Assembly (NCBI GenBank): GCA_020833345.1
Contig: JAJHQM010000005.1
Location: 1 to 45,704 of the forward strand
Source: Ignisphaera sp.
Lineage (GTDB): Archaea; Thermoproteota; Thermoprotei_A; Sulfolobales; Ignisphaeraceae
DNA length: 45,704 nt
Reading direction: 5' to 3'
This document shows, one piece after another, positions 34,097 through 43,698 of the stretch (positions within the stretch are counted from its first letter, which is position 1; each line of letters begins with the position of its first letter). The notes beneath the pieces were generated by a model. It worked only from the letters and a program-made list of their open reading frames with translations. It ran no database searches and was not told the origin of the DNA. The position numbers and the translations under genes are program-made.

Positions 34097-34298
34097 GGAA
34101 TATCACACTGTTACATAGATTCGCATTGTAGTACAATATTAATGTTATTGAATAGATATTAATATGATGCAAGTCATATTGTGCGTACACGAATACTCAA
34201 TGTTCTCATTAATTCCTCTTAACCTTAACTTATAGTGCTATTCCTTTGAATTACATCTACTACACTGTAAGTTTTCATTTATGTTAAAATTAACAACA

Positions 34299-35429
34299 TT
34301 ATTTTAACTCTAATTCCTCTATTAGCCCACGTACTTTTTTCACCTTCTCTTCACCAATATTTAAATGTAATGAATTGTCAACAACAATTTCTCCATCAAT
34401 TATCACTACTTTGACATTGTAAAATGCATTGCTCAAAGCTTTTAGAACACTGTATTCAGAGATAGGTATAGGTCCATATGGAGGATCCTTAAAGCTCATC
34501 ACAACTATATCACTTCGCGTGCCTTCAATAATGGAATATGCACCAATTTTGTTATTCAATGGATTAAAATGAGATAGCATATACGTAGGTACATATATGT
34601 CATGCTTCTCTAAACTATGAAGTATTGGCAAAAGTTTTTTAGGATTAAGTAGAGAAACATCTAAAGAAGCAAATCCGCAAGGTGGTTTCCAAGAAGTATA
34701 CGTAGTATATAAACAGGAAGTGGGGGGTTCATGTAAGTCTAATAGTATTAAGTTTCGAATATTTGCAAGCCCATTGCGACATTTGTTATATATTTCTGCA
34801 GGAACATAAATGTAAATATTCATTTTATTTACAGCATTGGTTAGTTCATGTGAAAACTTATGCAATGCTTCATCATTATCTATGAACAGTCCTAACGAGA
34901 TTAAACCTCTACTTAATGCCTCTGCATCTTTAATGCTTCTTGAAATAGTTTTTGTAATGCTTTCAAGTTCTTGCATAGAGGATAGAGAGGATAATGGTAA
35001 TACAATTCTAAGCCTAGTCCATGCCTCAGAAGCCGCTGAAGCTAGTATACTAATTACCTTCTCCTCAGAATGTGTAATTAGGGAGATGACTGATGTAACA
35101 CCATTACATGTAAGTGAGGCTAGGGCAACTTCTACTAAAGCCTCAAGTTCCAATTTAGATAACTTTGTTAAAAGACTTACAGATCTTCTTGAATCTTTAT
35201 CGAATTGAAATAAATATTCAAGGATGTTACCTATACCTACTACAAAGCCAGGTAATGCAACAGCAAACTTCTCATTTATGACATATTCAGCAAATTCAAA
35301 CTCTGGTGGAGGCAATCCCTCATTATATGCTATAATGATACCACGATCTATATAAATGTAACCGCTTTGGATAAATGGCTTTTGTTTATTCATTGCAATA
35401 ATGCTTGTACCTTCAATAAGAATTTTCAT
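34299..35429 (-). CDS. Amidohydrolase-like protein lacking the metal motif
   Basis: A 376-residue relative of cytosine/adenosine deaminase-type amidohydrolases. The composite beta-sandwich domain is recognisable: IDRGIIIAYNEG, AVALPGFVVGIGN near the N-terminus, then GAYSIIEGTRSDIVVMS and VVIIDGEIVVDN at the C-terminus. The HxH zinc motif that normally follows LPGF (as in LPGFVNAHTH) is replaced: residues 66 and 68 are Ile and Asn. The later histidines also seem absent. It is probably a non-metal or pseudo-enzyme. It lies 129 nt downstream of PhoH-KH on the same strand. Family call is fairly good; function unknown. Confidence 0.75.
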   Translation of the reverse strand: MKILIEGTSIIAMNKQKPFIQSGYIYIDRGIIIAYNEGLPPPEFEFAEYVINEKFAVALPGFVVGIGNILEYLFQFDKDSRRSVSLLTKLSKLELEALVEVALASLTCNGVTSVISLITHSEEKVISILASAASEAWTRLRIVLPLSSLSSMQELESITKTISRSIKDAEALSRGLISLGLFIDNDEALHKFSHELTNAVNKMNIYIYVPAEIYNKCRNGLANIRNLILLDLHEPPTSCLYTTYTSWKPPCGFASLDVSLLNPKKLLPILHSLEKHDIYVPTYMLSHFNPLNNKIGAYSIIEGTRSDIVVMSFKDPPYGPIPISEYSVLKALSNAFYNVKVVIIDGEIVVDNSLHLNIGEEKVKKVRGLIEELELK

Positions 35430-35558
35430 GTTTTCACATAACCCTCACTGTGTTATTTGAAACAGTATTAATAAGTAGTTAAAAGGAATCATGCGCTGCT
35501 TTAAATTGTGATATAATATATACCATCACAACGTCGAACCACTTTAGGATTCTCATTA

Positions 35559-36713
35559 CTATGTCTTTTTCTTTTCATGTTTCGTTTTAGGTCTTTCCAT
35601 GGCTATTATTCTTACACCTATGCCCAGGAGTTTTCTCATTACAGCATCTAAAAATCTTACATAGGCACCTCTTTGCCCTACAGCAGCTCCTATAACGTCT
35701 TCATAAATTTTCAGTTGAAGATTAGGACCTGCGAAGTCTACTTCTTCAATATGTTTCCAAATCCATGCAGTTGGGTGCAAGGCTCTAACAAGTTCTTTGA
35801 AATCTAAGTTCAATTCTACTGCCCTCAGTCTTTTACTTAGTTCTTTTTCAGCAGCGTTTATTCTCTCACCACCCTTCCCAACAACCCTTCCTAAATGTCC
35901 TTGCTTAGCTATTACAAGTGCATCAGGAACATGTTCAGACGAAATCTCAAAATCCTGTTTATATTTTATTACATCAACTACTGTCACAATATCTGCATCA
36001 GGAGCTTTTGTTTTAACAATATCGTAAATTTTCTTTTCTTCATCACTCATTGTCCTAGAGCGCAGTTTGTATTCTAGTAGAAATCTTAGTCCTCTCTTTG
36101 CACCCTCTCTTACAATATCTTTAATTCCTAGATCTACTACACGCGATTTTTCTTCACTCAATAGAACCTCTCTAATAAGTGCAGCAGGATCGCCTTGAAC
36201 CTCTCTTAATGCTTGAAAAATTGGGTCTCCAGCTACAATTAGCCTGCTATTCTGTCCCACTCTTACAATGGCCTCTATGATTGTTTCAGGCTTCATTAAC
36301 TGAATATCGTCTATGAATACAACAGCATTATCAAATGTTCTTCCCCTTAAATAGTGAGGATCTGCTATAACAACCTTATTACCAAGTAAGTTTTCTAACT
36401 GATTCCATTCAATAATGCCTGCTAAAACATCTTGCATATAATTTTTAGTTGCCTCAAAGAATGCTGTAGGTGCCTTAGCAATGGTTATCTCTTCGCCTGT
36501 TGTTATATCGACCACGGGCTTTATTATGACAAACCTCTTATATTCGCTTGCTAATATGCAGTGAACACCATACGCTAAGCTGAATAGTGATTTACCTGTA
36601 CCTGTTGGTCCAAAAAATCCCAGTACTTCATAGTTCTTATCCGTTAAGGCTTTATACATTTCTTCTTGGCCAGGTGTAAGAGGTTTTATCTTTCCTAGTA
36701 TATCGCTACTCAT
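35559..36713 (-). CDS. PhoH-type ATPase with two KH domains
   Basis: A 384-residue fusion. The N-terminal half is a PhoH-like ATPase: Walker A GPTGTGKS (35-42), Walker B VVFIDDIQLM and sensor-like LIVAGDP. The C-terminal part has two KH RNA-binding domains with GxxG loops, LGRVVGKGGERIN and IGAAVGQRGAYVR. The combination suggests an RNA-dependent ATPase, possibly in RNA folding or decay, but no activity is proven. It is the third gene of gatE-taw3-phoH, 26 nt after taw3. GGGGGTT stands 6 nt before the ATG. The C-terminus is very basic. Confidence 0.9.
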   Translation of the reverse strand: MSSDILGKIKPLTPGQEEMYKALTDKNYEVLGFFGPTGTGKSLFSLAYGVHCILASEYKRFVIIKPVVDITTGEEITIAKAPTAFFEATKNYMQDVLAGIIEWNQLENLLGNKVVIADPHYLRGRTFDNAVVFIDDIQLMKPETIIEAIVRVGQNSRLIVAGDPIFQALREVQGDPAALIREVLLSEEKSRVVDLGIKDIVREGAKRGLRFLLEYKLRSRTMSDEEKKIYDIVKTKAPDADIVTVVDVIKYKQDFEISSEHVPDALVIAKQGHLGRVVGKGGERINAAEKELSKRLRAVELNLDFKELVRALHPTAWIWKHIEEVDFAGPNLQLKIYEDVIGAAVGQRGAYVRFLDAVMRKLLGIGVRIIAMERPKTKHEKKKT

Positions 36714-36739
36714 ATTTGCAACCCCCTACAGCTTTGCTC

Positions 36740-37336
36740 TTAAATATCAGCATCTCTTAAAAACTTAAATAACTTTTCTAATCTAGCTTTACCTTCATAT
36801 AACATCTTGTTTGCTAGGTTTACAATAAGTTCAAGATCTTTTATAATAACCTTCTCACCATCCTTTAGTAGAAACGGCACCCATATACCACTTACAACCT
36901 CTATAACTATACCTCCATTACTAATGGATATAATACCGCTATGCTTAAACCCTGCATTCCTGACTATTGTCAATAGTTTTATTGCAGTATCAAGATTCAG
37001 TGCATTAAAGTGTATTATAGGACCACTTACAATAAGCCAGAGTTTATATAGTGTTTTCTGATTAAGAATGCTTAAAACATCCTCTAATGTAACAGGGCTA
37101 TGCTTTTTAAACACAATGCTAGTTTCTTCTCTTAGCCAAGGATATAGAGCATCTACTATAACTATTCTACCACTACAAGAACTTGTAGTGAAGATATTTT
37201 TCTTTGTGAACACAAGCTCTATGAGCTCTTTTATATCTGCATCAACATAACCTATTTCAATATCTTCCAGAAATCTATTATATGCCTCTTCTCTCTTATT
37301 TTTCCAAAGCCTTTCATCAACTTTATTTACAGTCAT
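36740..37336 (-). CDS. taw3: tRNA wybutosine-pathway methyltransferase Taw3
   Basis: Taw3/TYW3 methylates N4 of the tricyclic base at G37 of tRNA-Phe on the way to wyosine derivatives. Motifs: FTTSSCSGRIVIV, LWLIVSGPIIHFNAL, and GFKHSGIISI; total 198 residues. The likely substrate, tRNA-Phe with G37, is encoded at 19711. It follows gatE by 33 nt and precedes PhoH-KH by 26 nt, forming a three-gene operon. GGGG lies 5 nt before the ATG. Confidence 0.93.
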   Translation of the reverse strand: MTVNKVDERLWKNKREEAYNRFLEDIEIGYVDADIKELIELVFTKKNIFTTSSCSGRIVIVDALYPWLREETSIVFKKHSPVTLEDVLSILNQKTLYKLWLIVSGPIIHFNALNLDTAIKLLTIVRNAGFKHSGIISISNGGIVIEVVSGIWVPFLLKDGEKVIIKDLELIVNLANKMLYEGKARLEKLFKFLRDADI

Positions 37337-37369
37337 TTGAACCCCTTATGAAGAAATAGAAGATGTTAT

Positions 37370-39325
37370 TTACGTTTTCATATCTTTCAAAAAAGATTCC
37401 AACTCTTCTTTAACAACCTTAGCAACAATTTTTCCATCAATACGGCCTCGAACTTCATTCATAATCTTACCCATTATGAATTGAAAAGCTTTATCACCTC
37501 TTTTCTTAACTTCATCAGCAAATGCAGTTATTTTAGACCTTACGAGTTCTCGTAACTCACTTACGTCAATGGTTTTCTGAGATTTAATTTGGAATACAGC
37601 CTCCTCTACTGATAACTGTGGATTTCTATAAACTGTTTCTACAATTACTAGCAAATCATCTTTACTTACATCACCTAGGCTTTTTATTACAGAGGCTATC
37701 TTGTGAAATGTAGCATCACTAAGTAAATCTATGTCTATGCCGTTTTTCTTAAGTTCGCCATAAAGTGATGTAAATAGCATTGCAAGGATCTTCGGGTTTA
37801 CACCATATGAGCCTACTAACTGTTCAAAGAGTGTCATGTATTCACTATAAACAAGTTGCTTTGCAAGCTCAAAGCTCAGATTGTACACCTTAATGAAGTA
37901 ACTTACCTTTTCCTCTACAGTTGGCGGAACCAGGTTTTTAGCCTCTTCAATAAGTTCACTGGTTACCCTTATAGGAGGAATGTCCGTCTCGGGATACATT
38001 CTCGCAGCACCTGGTTGAGGTCTCATATACCGAGTTGTGCCATCGTCGTTCGCTGCTCTAGTTTCCTTTGGTATCCCTATTATAGCCATCGCACATCTAT
38101 CCCTAACCACTTCAAGGGCTCGCTTTGCCTTCTCTGGCCTGTCCACAACTATGATAAATGCATCTGAATTCTTTATTTCAAGGGCTGAGCGCAATTCTTT
38201 AATATCACTCTCATTAATTCCGTAACCAGGTAGCTCATCACTATGAACAATGCCTTTTACGCCTGCCCATTGCCTTGCATAATCCGCTAATTCAGTTCCA
38301 AATCTTCTATTGGTTTGCAGCTCTACACCTAAAATACCATCAAATTTTGGCGCCTTTATAGCATACGCCTTACCACCCTCCTTAATAGCATTCAATATAA
38401 ATCTACTAGAGCTCTTAATTAATATGTCCGTAACATCAATTATAGGCTGTGTCTTCATCTCTTCAACAGAAGCTCCTCGCTCAATAAGCAAGTCTCTTAT
38501 CATTATTAAACCTATGAGTCTTCTAACTTCTTCTTCTATAACTTTTGGTATTAATTCTAATTTTTGAATGCCCTTGATCTCTATCTTTGGACTTCCACTG
38601 ATAGAGAGATTTAAGTCTTGTCTTATAGTTCCAATGCCACGCTTGGCTTTTCCAGTGAATCTGAGCATTAAACCAATTTTTTCAGCAATTCTCCTTGCCT
38701 GAACAGGAGTTGTAATATCGGGAGCTGTTGAGATTTCAATTAATGGAATGCCCAGCCTGTCAAGACTATATGTTACGGAAGTAACATCCTCACTAATTTT
38801 TCTAGCAGCATCCTCTTCTATAGCAATGCTCTGTACCCTTACATCTCCATTTTCGTCAGCTATATGACCTCCTAATGCTACAATAGCTGTTCGCTGAAAT
38901 CCTGTGGTATTAGAACCATCTATTACTATTTTTCTCATTACGTGTACTTCATCGACTATGAAAGAATCTATGGCTAAAGCAATGGCAAGCGCGGTTATGA
39001 GGGCTTCTTTATTAAGTGGATGAGGAGGCTCTTCGTCAAGCTCAACTAGGCAGGAAGCAGTTGGAGGTAATAAGTATTTAAATACTCGTTGCCTTTGAAA
39101 CTCAAATGCTGCTGCAGTATCCACTTCTCCAAGTTCACTTTTCGTTGCTCGTAAAAACCTCTCATAAGGAATTAAATGAGATAAGGTACTGTCACTTACA
39201 AGAGATACAGGGCAGTTGCAGAAAAGCTTAGCTCTTGTATTTAACTGTTGGTGAATCTCTAATCCTACTTTCAATCCAATATCCTTGTAATCTATGTTCT
39301 TAGGCACAGTTATAGCGGCTTTCAT
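37370..39325 (-). CDS. gatE: Glu-tRNA(Gln) amidotransferase subunit E
   Basis: GatE, with GatD, converts Glu-tRNA-Gln to Gln-tRNA-Gln; the enzyme is specific to archaea. The N-terminus DIGLKVGLEIHQQLNT, VELDEEPPHPLN, IDGSNTTGFQRTAIVA and SIAIEEDAARKI form the kinase-like active site. An inserted AspRS-like domain (residues about 270-410) separates GatE from GatB, as does the 651-residue length. A YqeY-like tail at the C-terminus (ITAFADEVKKRGDKAFQFIM) binds tRNA. It heads the gatE-taw3-phoH operon. A glutaminyl-tRNA synthetase is therefore not expected in this organism. Confidence 0.96.
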   Translation of the reverse strand: MKAAITVPKNIDYKDIGLKVGLEIHQQLNTRAKLFCNCPVSLVSDSTLSHLIPYERFLRATKSELGEVDTAAAFEFQRQRVFKYLLPPTASCLVELDEEPPHPLNKEALITALAIALAIDSFIVDEVHVMRKIVIDGSNTTGFQRTAIVALGGHIADENGDVRVQSIAIEEDAARKISEDVTSVTYSLDRLGIPLIEISTAPDITTPVQARRIAEKIGLMLRFTGKAKRGIGTIRQDLNLSISGSPKIEIKGIQKLELIPKVIEEEVRRLIGLIMIRDLLIERGASVEEMKTQPIIDVTDILIKSSSRFILNAIKEGGKAYAIKAPKFDGILGVELQTNRRFGTELADYARQWAGVKGIVHSDELPGYGINESDIKELRSALEIKNSDAFIIVVDRPEKAKRALEVVRDRCAMAIIGIPKETRAANDDGTTRYMRPQPGAARMYPETDIPPIRVTSELIEEAKNLVPPTVEEKVSYFIKVYNLSFELAKQLVYSEYMTLFEQLVGSYGVNPKILAMLFTSLYGELKKNGIDIDLLSDATFHKIASVIKSLGDVSKDDLLVIVETVYRNPQLSVEEAVFQIKSQKTIDVSELRELVRSKITAFADEVKKRGDKAFQFIMGKIMNEVRGRIDGKIVAKVVKEELESFLKDMKT

Positions 39326-39522
39326 ATAGCATCACATTCAAATAAATAATAATTTAAAGTGCAAAATAATTTTAGATATCTTGCAACTTGCTATGAGAAA
39401 CCGTATGAGCTAATGATAATAGACTTAGAGACAGATTTAGACATTTCTCCATGTTTTCGAGAAAAACTTTGTATAATACACGAAGATGATGTACGTAGAT
39501 CTGTATTCACATTAATTATGCT

Positions 39523-39738
39523 TTAAGATGCTGAGGAGCTTTGCGATTTGGCTTTTCTGGGCACTGATGAAGGCGGAACTACTGTAGGTACTGGAAGCCC
39601 TTGGGCCTTTCTTTGTCTAATCCAGTGCTCACGCCTATTCCTCACTCTAGGCACGAGATTCCTCTTTGGTTTAGAAGGTACTTTAGGAGTCTGACTTCTA
39701 ACTTTTCCGGCCTTTGTTAATGAACCATGCGAAGGCAT
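39523..39738 (-). CDS. rps30e: 30S ribosomal protein S30e
   Basis: A 71-residue basic protein. [18 protein letters not shown], then [13 protein letters not shown], identify S30e, whose eukaryotic counterpart is fused to a ubiquitin-like domain. The C-terminus is extended and rich in Pro and Ser. AAGGTG stands 7 nt before the ATG. It is divergent from nop5. A small frame at 39413-39526 on the other strand overlaps its stop and has no ribosome site. Confidence 0.94.
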   Translation of the reverse strand: MPSHGSLTKAGKVRSQTPKVPSKPKRNLVPRVRNRREHWIRQRKAQGLPVPTVVPPSSVPRKAKSQSSSAS

Positions 39739-39915
39739 GCTGTAACACCTTACATAACTATGTAAGATTTCGTATCACAATTCTCTGGTCTGTGGAGTCT
39801 TATAAAGTTTTTTCTCGCATACAATTTTAAGAACTAAATAGTCTTTCTTGCAACTTTACAATTAACTTATATATCTCTCTATAAGATATGATATCTGCTG
39901 ATGAGGTGAAAAGTG

Positions 39916-41139
39916 ATGAGTGAGAGAATATATATTGTAGATACTCCAATAGGAATTTTCGCTGTTCAGGAATCAGGTGAAATAATTGATCGAGCACTTT
40001 ATCCAAAAGATCTAGGTAAAGTTGTGGAAGAGCTTTTATTACTTAGTGAGAGCAAAGAATGTAGTGCATTACTTCAATTGTTAGAATCCTTAAAGAACAA
40101 GTTGAGTATAGGTAATGTGGTATTAGTATTTGAGGATTCAGAACTATCAAGAAGAGTAAGTGAAAGGGGCTTTAATGCGACAGCTGAAGCTGGCAACAAT
40201 GTAGCTAAAAAAATACGTAAAGAATTACCACAGTTAATAGTTAAGTTGGGATTTTTTGGATCTGAGGATGAATATAAAGAGTTTGTTCATGCAATTTCGC
40301 TAGAGCTTACTAGGAGAAAGCTCAGAAAGTTTGCCCAAAAAAGAGACTTGCTTGCAGTACAAGCAATCAGGGCTATAGATGATATAGATAAAACGTTAAA
40401 CCTCCTTGTGGCAAGGCTAAGGGAATGGTACAGCATTCATTTTCCAGAATTAGATGACCTTGCTAAAGAACATGAAGAGTACATACGAGTTGTAGCAAAT
40501 TTAGGATTTAGAGATAACATATCATTTGAAATACTCTCGAAGTTAGGTTTTAGTGAGGGAAGAGCTAAGAGAATAGCGGAGGTAGCTAGGAAGAGTATAG
40601 GAGCAGAGCTTTCTGAAATGGATTTATCCATGATACAGACTGTTGCAAACATATGGCTTGAATTACTTGAGCTAAGACGAAAGCTTACAGATTACATAGC
40701 ACAGGTTATGAAAGAAGTAGCACCAAACGTAACGGCGCTTGTAGGACCATTATTAGGTGCAAGGCTTTTAAGTCTTGCAGGTAGCTTAGAAGAGCTTGCA
40801 AAGCTGCCTGCAAGTACAGTTCAAGTTCTTGGTGCGGAGAAGGCACTTTTTAGAGCCTTAAGAACAGGTGGAAAGCCGCCAAAACATGGTGTTATATTTC
40901 AGTTTCCAGAGATCAGAAAAGCACCAAAATGGCAGAGAGGTAAGATTGCTAGGGCATTAGCAACAAAGCTAAGTATAGCAGCACGAATAGATTACTTCAC
41001 AGGTAGATATGTGGGTGATGAGCTTAAGAAAAAGTTGATTGAGAGAATAGAGGAGATAAAGAAGCTTTATCCAAAACCACTAAAGAAAGAAGTGAAAAGA
41101 GAAGAAAAGGTTAAGCGTGGAAGGGAGAGAAAACAATAA
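39916..41139 (+). CDS. nop5: C/D box RNP scaffold protein Nop5
   Basis: Nop5 (Nop56/58 homologue) bridges L7Ae and fibrillarin on C/D guide RNAs. The 407 residues contain the coiled coil (about 110-230), the NOP-domain stretch PNVTALVGPLLGARLLSLAG, LAKLPASTVQVLGAEKALF and the segment KHGVIFQFPEI, and end in a Lys/Arg-rich tail. GTG 39913 is also in frame, but AGGTG stands 7 nt before ATG 39916. flpA follows 45 nt later. Two clear C/D guides and one candidate are encoded in this window. Confidence 0.97.
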   Translation: MSERIYIVDTPIGIFAVQESGEIIDRALYPKDLGKVVEELLLLSESKECSALLQLLESLKNKLSIGNVVLVFEDSELSRRVSERGFNATAEAGNNVAKKIRKELPQLIVKLGFFGSEDEYKEFVHAISLELTRRKLRKFAQKRDLLAVQAIRAIDDIDKTLNLLVARLREWYSIHFPELDDLAKEHEEYIRVVANLGFRDNISFEILSKLGFSEGRAKRIAEVARKSIGAELSEMDLSMIQTVANIWLELLELRRKLTDYIAQVMKEVAPNVTALVGPLLGARLLSLAGSLEELAKLPASTVQVLGAEKALFRALRTGGKPPKHGVIFQFPEIRKAPKWQRGKIARALATKLSIAARIDYFTGRYVGDELKKKLIERIEEIKKLYPKPLKKEVKREEKVKRGRERKQ

Positions 41140-41184
41140 AAATTTAAGTTCTGATTGTAACATAATATTACGGTGTATCGCAAA

Positions 41185-41892
41185 ATGTCATACTTATTAC
41201 CGGTAAACATATATGAACACCACAAGTATCGCAATGTGTATATTGTAGAACTTGAGGATGGCAGTACTAGGCTTGCAACAAAGAATCTAGTACCTGGTAA
41301 GAGGGTGTATGGGGAACATTTATTTAAGTGGAAAGATGAAGAATTCAGGGAATGGAATGCATATAGAAGTAAATTAGCAGCCGCTCTCATAAAAGGTTTA
41401 AAGGAGTTGCCCGTAAGTGAGGGGCAAAAAATTCTGTACTTAGGTGCAGGTTCTGGCACTACGGTGAGTCATGTATCTGATTTAATAGGGCGAAGAGGTA
41501 CTATATATGCTGTAGAATTTGCTCCACGAGTGATGAGAGAACTCATTGTGGTAGCTGATGATAGACCTAACATCATACCAATATTAGAAGATGCTAGGTT
41601 TCCAACTAGGTATAGAATAATGCTAGAGGAGGTCGAAGGCTTGTATGCAGACATAGCGCAACCTGAGCAGGCCAGTATTGTCGCAGATAATGCAGACATG
41701 TTCTTAAAGAATGGAGGCTGGCTCCTATTAGCAATAAAGGCAAGGAGTATAGATGTTACGGCAGAGCCTAGTGAAGTTTATAAAAGAGAGATAGACACAC
41801 TAATTAGGAGAGGATTTGAAATAGTAGATGTTGTACATTTAGAACCTTTTGACAAAGACCATGCAATGGTTTACGCAAGGTTTAGAAAGTAA
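41185..41892 (+). CDS. flpA: Fibrillarin, rRNA/tRNA 2'-O-methyltransferase
   Basis: The SAM-dependent methyltransferase of the C/D RNP. Motifs: GKRVYGEHLF, FREWNAYRSKLAAALI, the SAM loop ILYLGAGSGTTVSHVSDL, YAVEFAPRVMREL, YADIAQPEQ and LLAIKARSIDVT. GTG 41173 is in frame, but ATG 41185 gives the usual length (235 residues) and GGTG lies 9 nt upstream. It follows nop5 in an operon, the common archaeal order. Confidence 0.97.
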   Translation: MSYLLPVNIYEHHKYRNVYIVELEDGSTRLATKNLVPGKRVYGEHLFKWKDEEFREWNAYRSKLAAALIKGLKELPVSEGQKILYLGAGSGTTVSHVSDLIGRRGTIYAVEFAPRVMRELIVVADDRPNIIPILEDARFPTRYRIMLEEVEGLYADIAQPEQASIVADNADMFLKNGGWLLLAIKARSIDVTAEPSEVYKREIDTLIRRGFEIVDVVHLEPFDKDHAMVYARFRK

Positions 41893-41978
41893 TTTCATCA
41901 AAACATAACATTTTTAACTCCCCTAATTTTAATAATAAAAAGGAAGCTGTATATATAAAGTTCAGCAGGTCATTTTCT

Positions 41979-42983
41979 GTGACAAACAAATATTATAACA
42001 TGTATGAGAGATTGAATCAAGAGCTTTTAAATGAACTAGCTAGAGGTAAAGATATCAAGGTACTACATAATGTGACATATCCTCCTGATAGAAGAGCCTT
42101 AGACTATGTTGTAGAGTATGAAAGTAAGAAGGCGTTAATAAAGTTTTCTAAAGCAATATCGTCAAGAAGCAAAATATATCAAGAACTTAAAAGACTATCA
42201 GAAGAACTTGAAGTTAACTCTCTCATAGTGGCAGACAAGTTTAACGATAGAGAGCTACTGTATGACATTGTATACATTAGAAATCGCATAGGCATTATAT
42301 CAAGAATTACATTAAGACATTATATTAGCAACGGAAAGGTGTTTATATATGAATATAATGGGATGTTTTATGTAAAAATAGATGGCAAGAGGTTGAAAGC
42401 CTTGAGGGAAAGAAAGGGGTATAGAATACATGAACTAGCTAGCATGACAGGAATTACCGCAAAGACTCTAAGGGAATATGAGGAGGGGAACATTGATATG
42501 AGCATAGAGAAGGCATACAGATTTCTAGAGGTTTTAGGAAAAGAATTTGAAGGTGTGGTGAAAGAGGTCGATATATTTAATGATAGAATTATTCATAAAG
42601 GTAAAGAGCATAAAGCTTTGATGCATGAGAAGGTGTACAGAAAAATTAGTGTTGATCAACGCTATAAAATTATTGAGAAGTTTAAGAAATATGGTCTAGA
42701 CGTAACTATATACAGCGCTATCCCCTCAGACGCTATTTTAAGTAGTGCTCAGTCAAGGTTTTTCATATCTTATTTAGGGAGGGACTTAAGAAGTGAAGAG
42801 ATAGAGGTGAAATGTCGGGAAAACTATTTACTTGCGAAGACATTTGAAGGAAAGCCTGTGATTATAGTTGAAGAGGATGTAAATAGATATGCTCTGAGAG
42901 TTGCTGAAGAATATGGAATTACCAAAAAAGTTACTGATGTGGAGGAGTTGGCAAAAGAAATCATCAAGGAAAATAGGAGGTAG
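41979..42983 (+). CDS. Predicted HTH transcriptional regulator (COG1395)
   Basis: A 334-residue archaeal regulator. Residues 1-130 resemble a nuclease/endonuclease-like N-terminal fold (VLHNVTYPPDRRALDYVV). An XRE/Cro-type helix-turn-helix lies at about 136-190 (LKALRERKGYRIHELASMTG, then TAKTLREYEEG). The C-terminal 140 residues are alpha/beta. Its target genes are unknown. It starts with GTG; AGGTC lies 7 nt upstream. The THEP1 gene follows after 3 nt, so the two are cotranscribed. Confidence 0.88.
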   Translation: MTNKYYNMYERLNQELLNELARGKDIKVLHNVTYPPDRRALDYVVEYESKKALIKFSKAISSRSKIYQELKRLSEELEVNSLIVADKFNDRELLYDIVYIRNRIGIISRITLRHYISNGKVFIYEYNGMFYVKIDGKRLKALRERKGYRIHELASMTGITAKTLREYEEGNIDMSIEKAYRFLEVLGKEFEGVVKEVDIFNDRIIHKGKEHKALMHEKVYRKISVDQRYKIIEKFKKYGLDVTIYSAIPSDAILSSAQSRFFISYLGRDLRSEEIEVKCRENYLLAKTFEGKPVIIVEEDVNRYALRVAEEYGITKKVTDVEELAKEIIKENRR

Positions 42984-42986
42984 CAA

Positions 42987-43565
42987 ATGATAGCTTTAGC
43001 AATAACAGGAGAACCTGGAGTGGGTAAGACAACATTATTAATGAGAATAATAGAATTTATAAAATCCGAGGGCATATATGTCTACGGATTTTACTGTCCT
43101 GAAGTCAGAGAGATGGGGAGAAGAATAGGCTTTAAAATAGTTAATATAGCTACAGGAGCACAGGGATGGCTTGCCATAATTCTTGAGAAAGCAGCAGAAT
43201 TAGGCTATGGCGTACGTTACATGAAGAGGCTTGGTAAGTACGTCATAATAGAAAATGAAGCAGAAAGAATAGGAAAAGAATCGTTAATGCGGCAACAGGA
43301 AGGAGTCTTAGCAATAGATGAAATAGGCCCTATGGAATTATCAATAGAGGGGTTGCGTAAAGCTATTATTCAAGCCCTCTATGAAGCTACAAATATTTTA
43401 GTCGTTCTCCATAGAAATATGAGGGATCCGGATATCATTAATGCATTGAATAAGAAAGGTGTTCAAATATTCAGGTTAACTAAATTAAATAGAAACAAAA
43501 TTTATGAAGAAGTTTTAAATAATGTAAGAAATGAAATAGCAAAAGCATTTAAAGTAAGACCTTAA
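42987..43565 (+). CDS. THEP1-type nucleoside-triphosphatase
   Basis: A 192-residue P-loop NTPase of the COG1618/THEP1 family. Walker A GEPGVGKTTLL (8-18); Walker B GVLAIDEIGPMEL; plus family-specific FYCPEVREMGRRIGFKIV. Members hydrolyse various nucleoside triphosphates; cellular role unclear. GGAGGT stands a few nucleotides before the ATG. It follows the COG1395 regulator by 3 nt. Confidence 0.92.
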   Translation: MIALAITGEPGVGKTTLLMRIIEFIKSEGIYVYGFYCPEVREMGRRIGFKIVNIATGAQGWLAIILEKAAELGYGVRYMKRLGKYVIIENEAERIGKESLMRQQEGVLAIDEIGPMELSIEGLRKAIIQALYEATNILVVLHRNMRDPDIINALNKKGVQIFRLTKLNRNKIYEEVLNNVRNEIAKAFKVRP

Positions 43566-43698
43566 AATAACTATGTAATTACTCAAAATACTACATCAAT
43601 TCTTATACAAATCGCTATTTATCCTAAAGTTTTATCTGGGAGCTAGCTATTAACGTAAAGGAAAAAGTATAATAAAATTCTTTGAGTTGTGTCTTCCC

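Noticed and set aside
39413-39526. 37-residue plus-strand frame overlapping the S30e stop
   Set aside because: No ribosome site, no recognisable domain, and it runs into a convergent gene.
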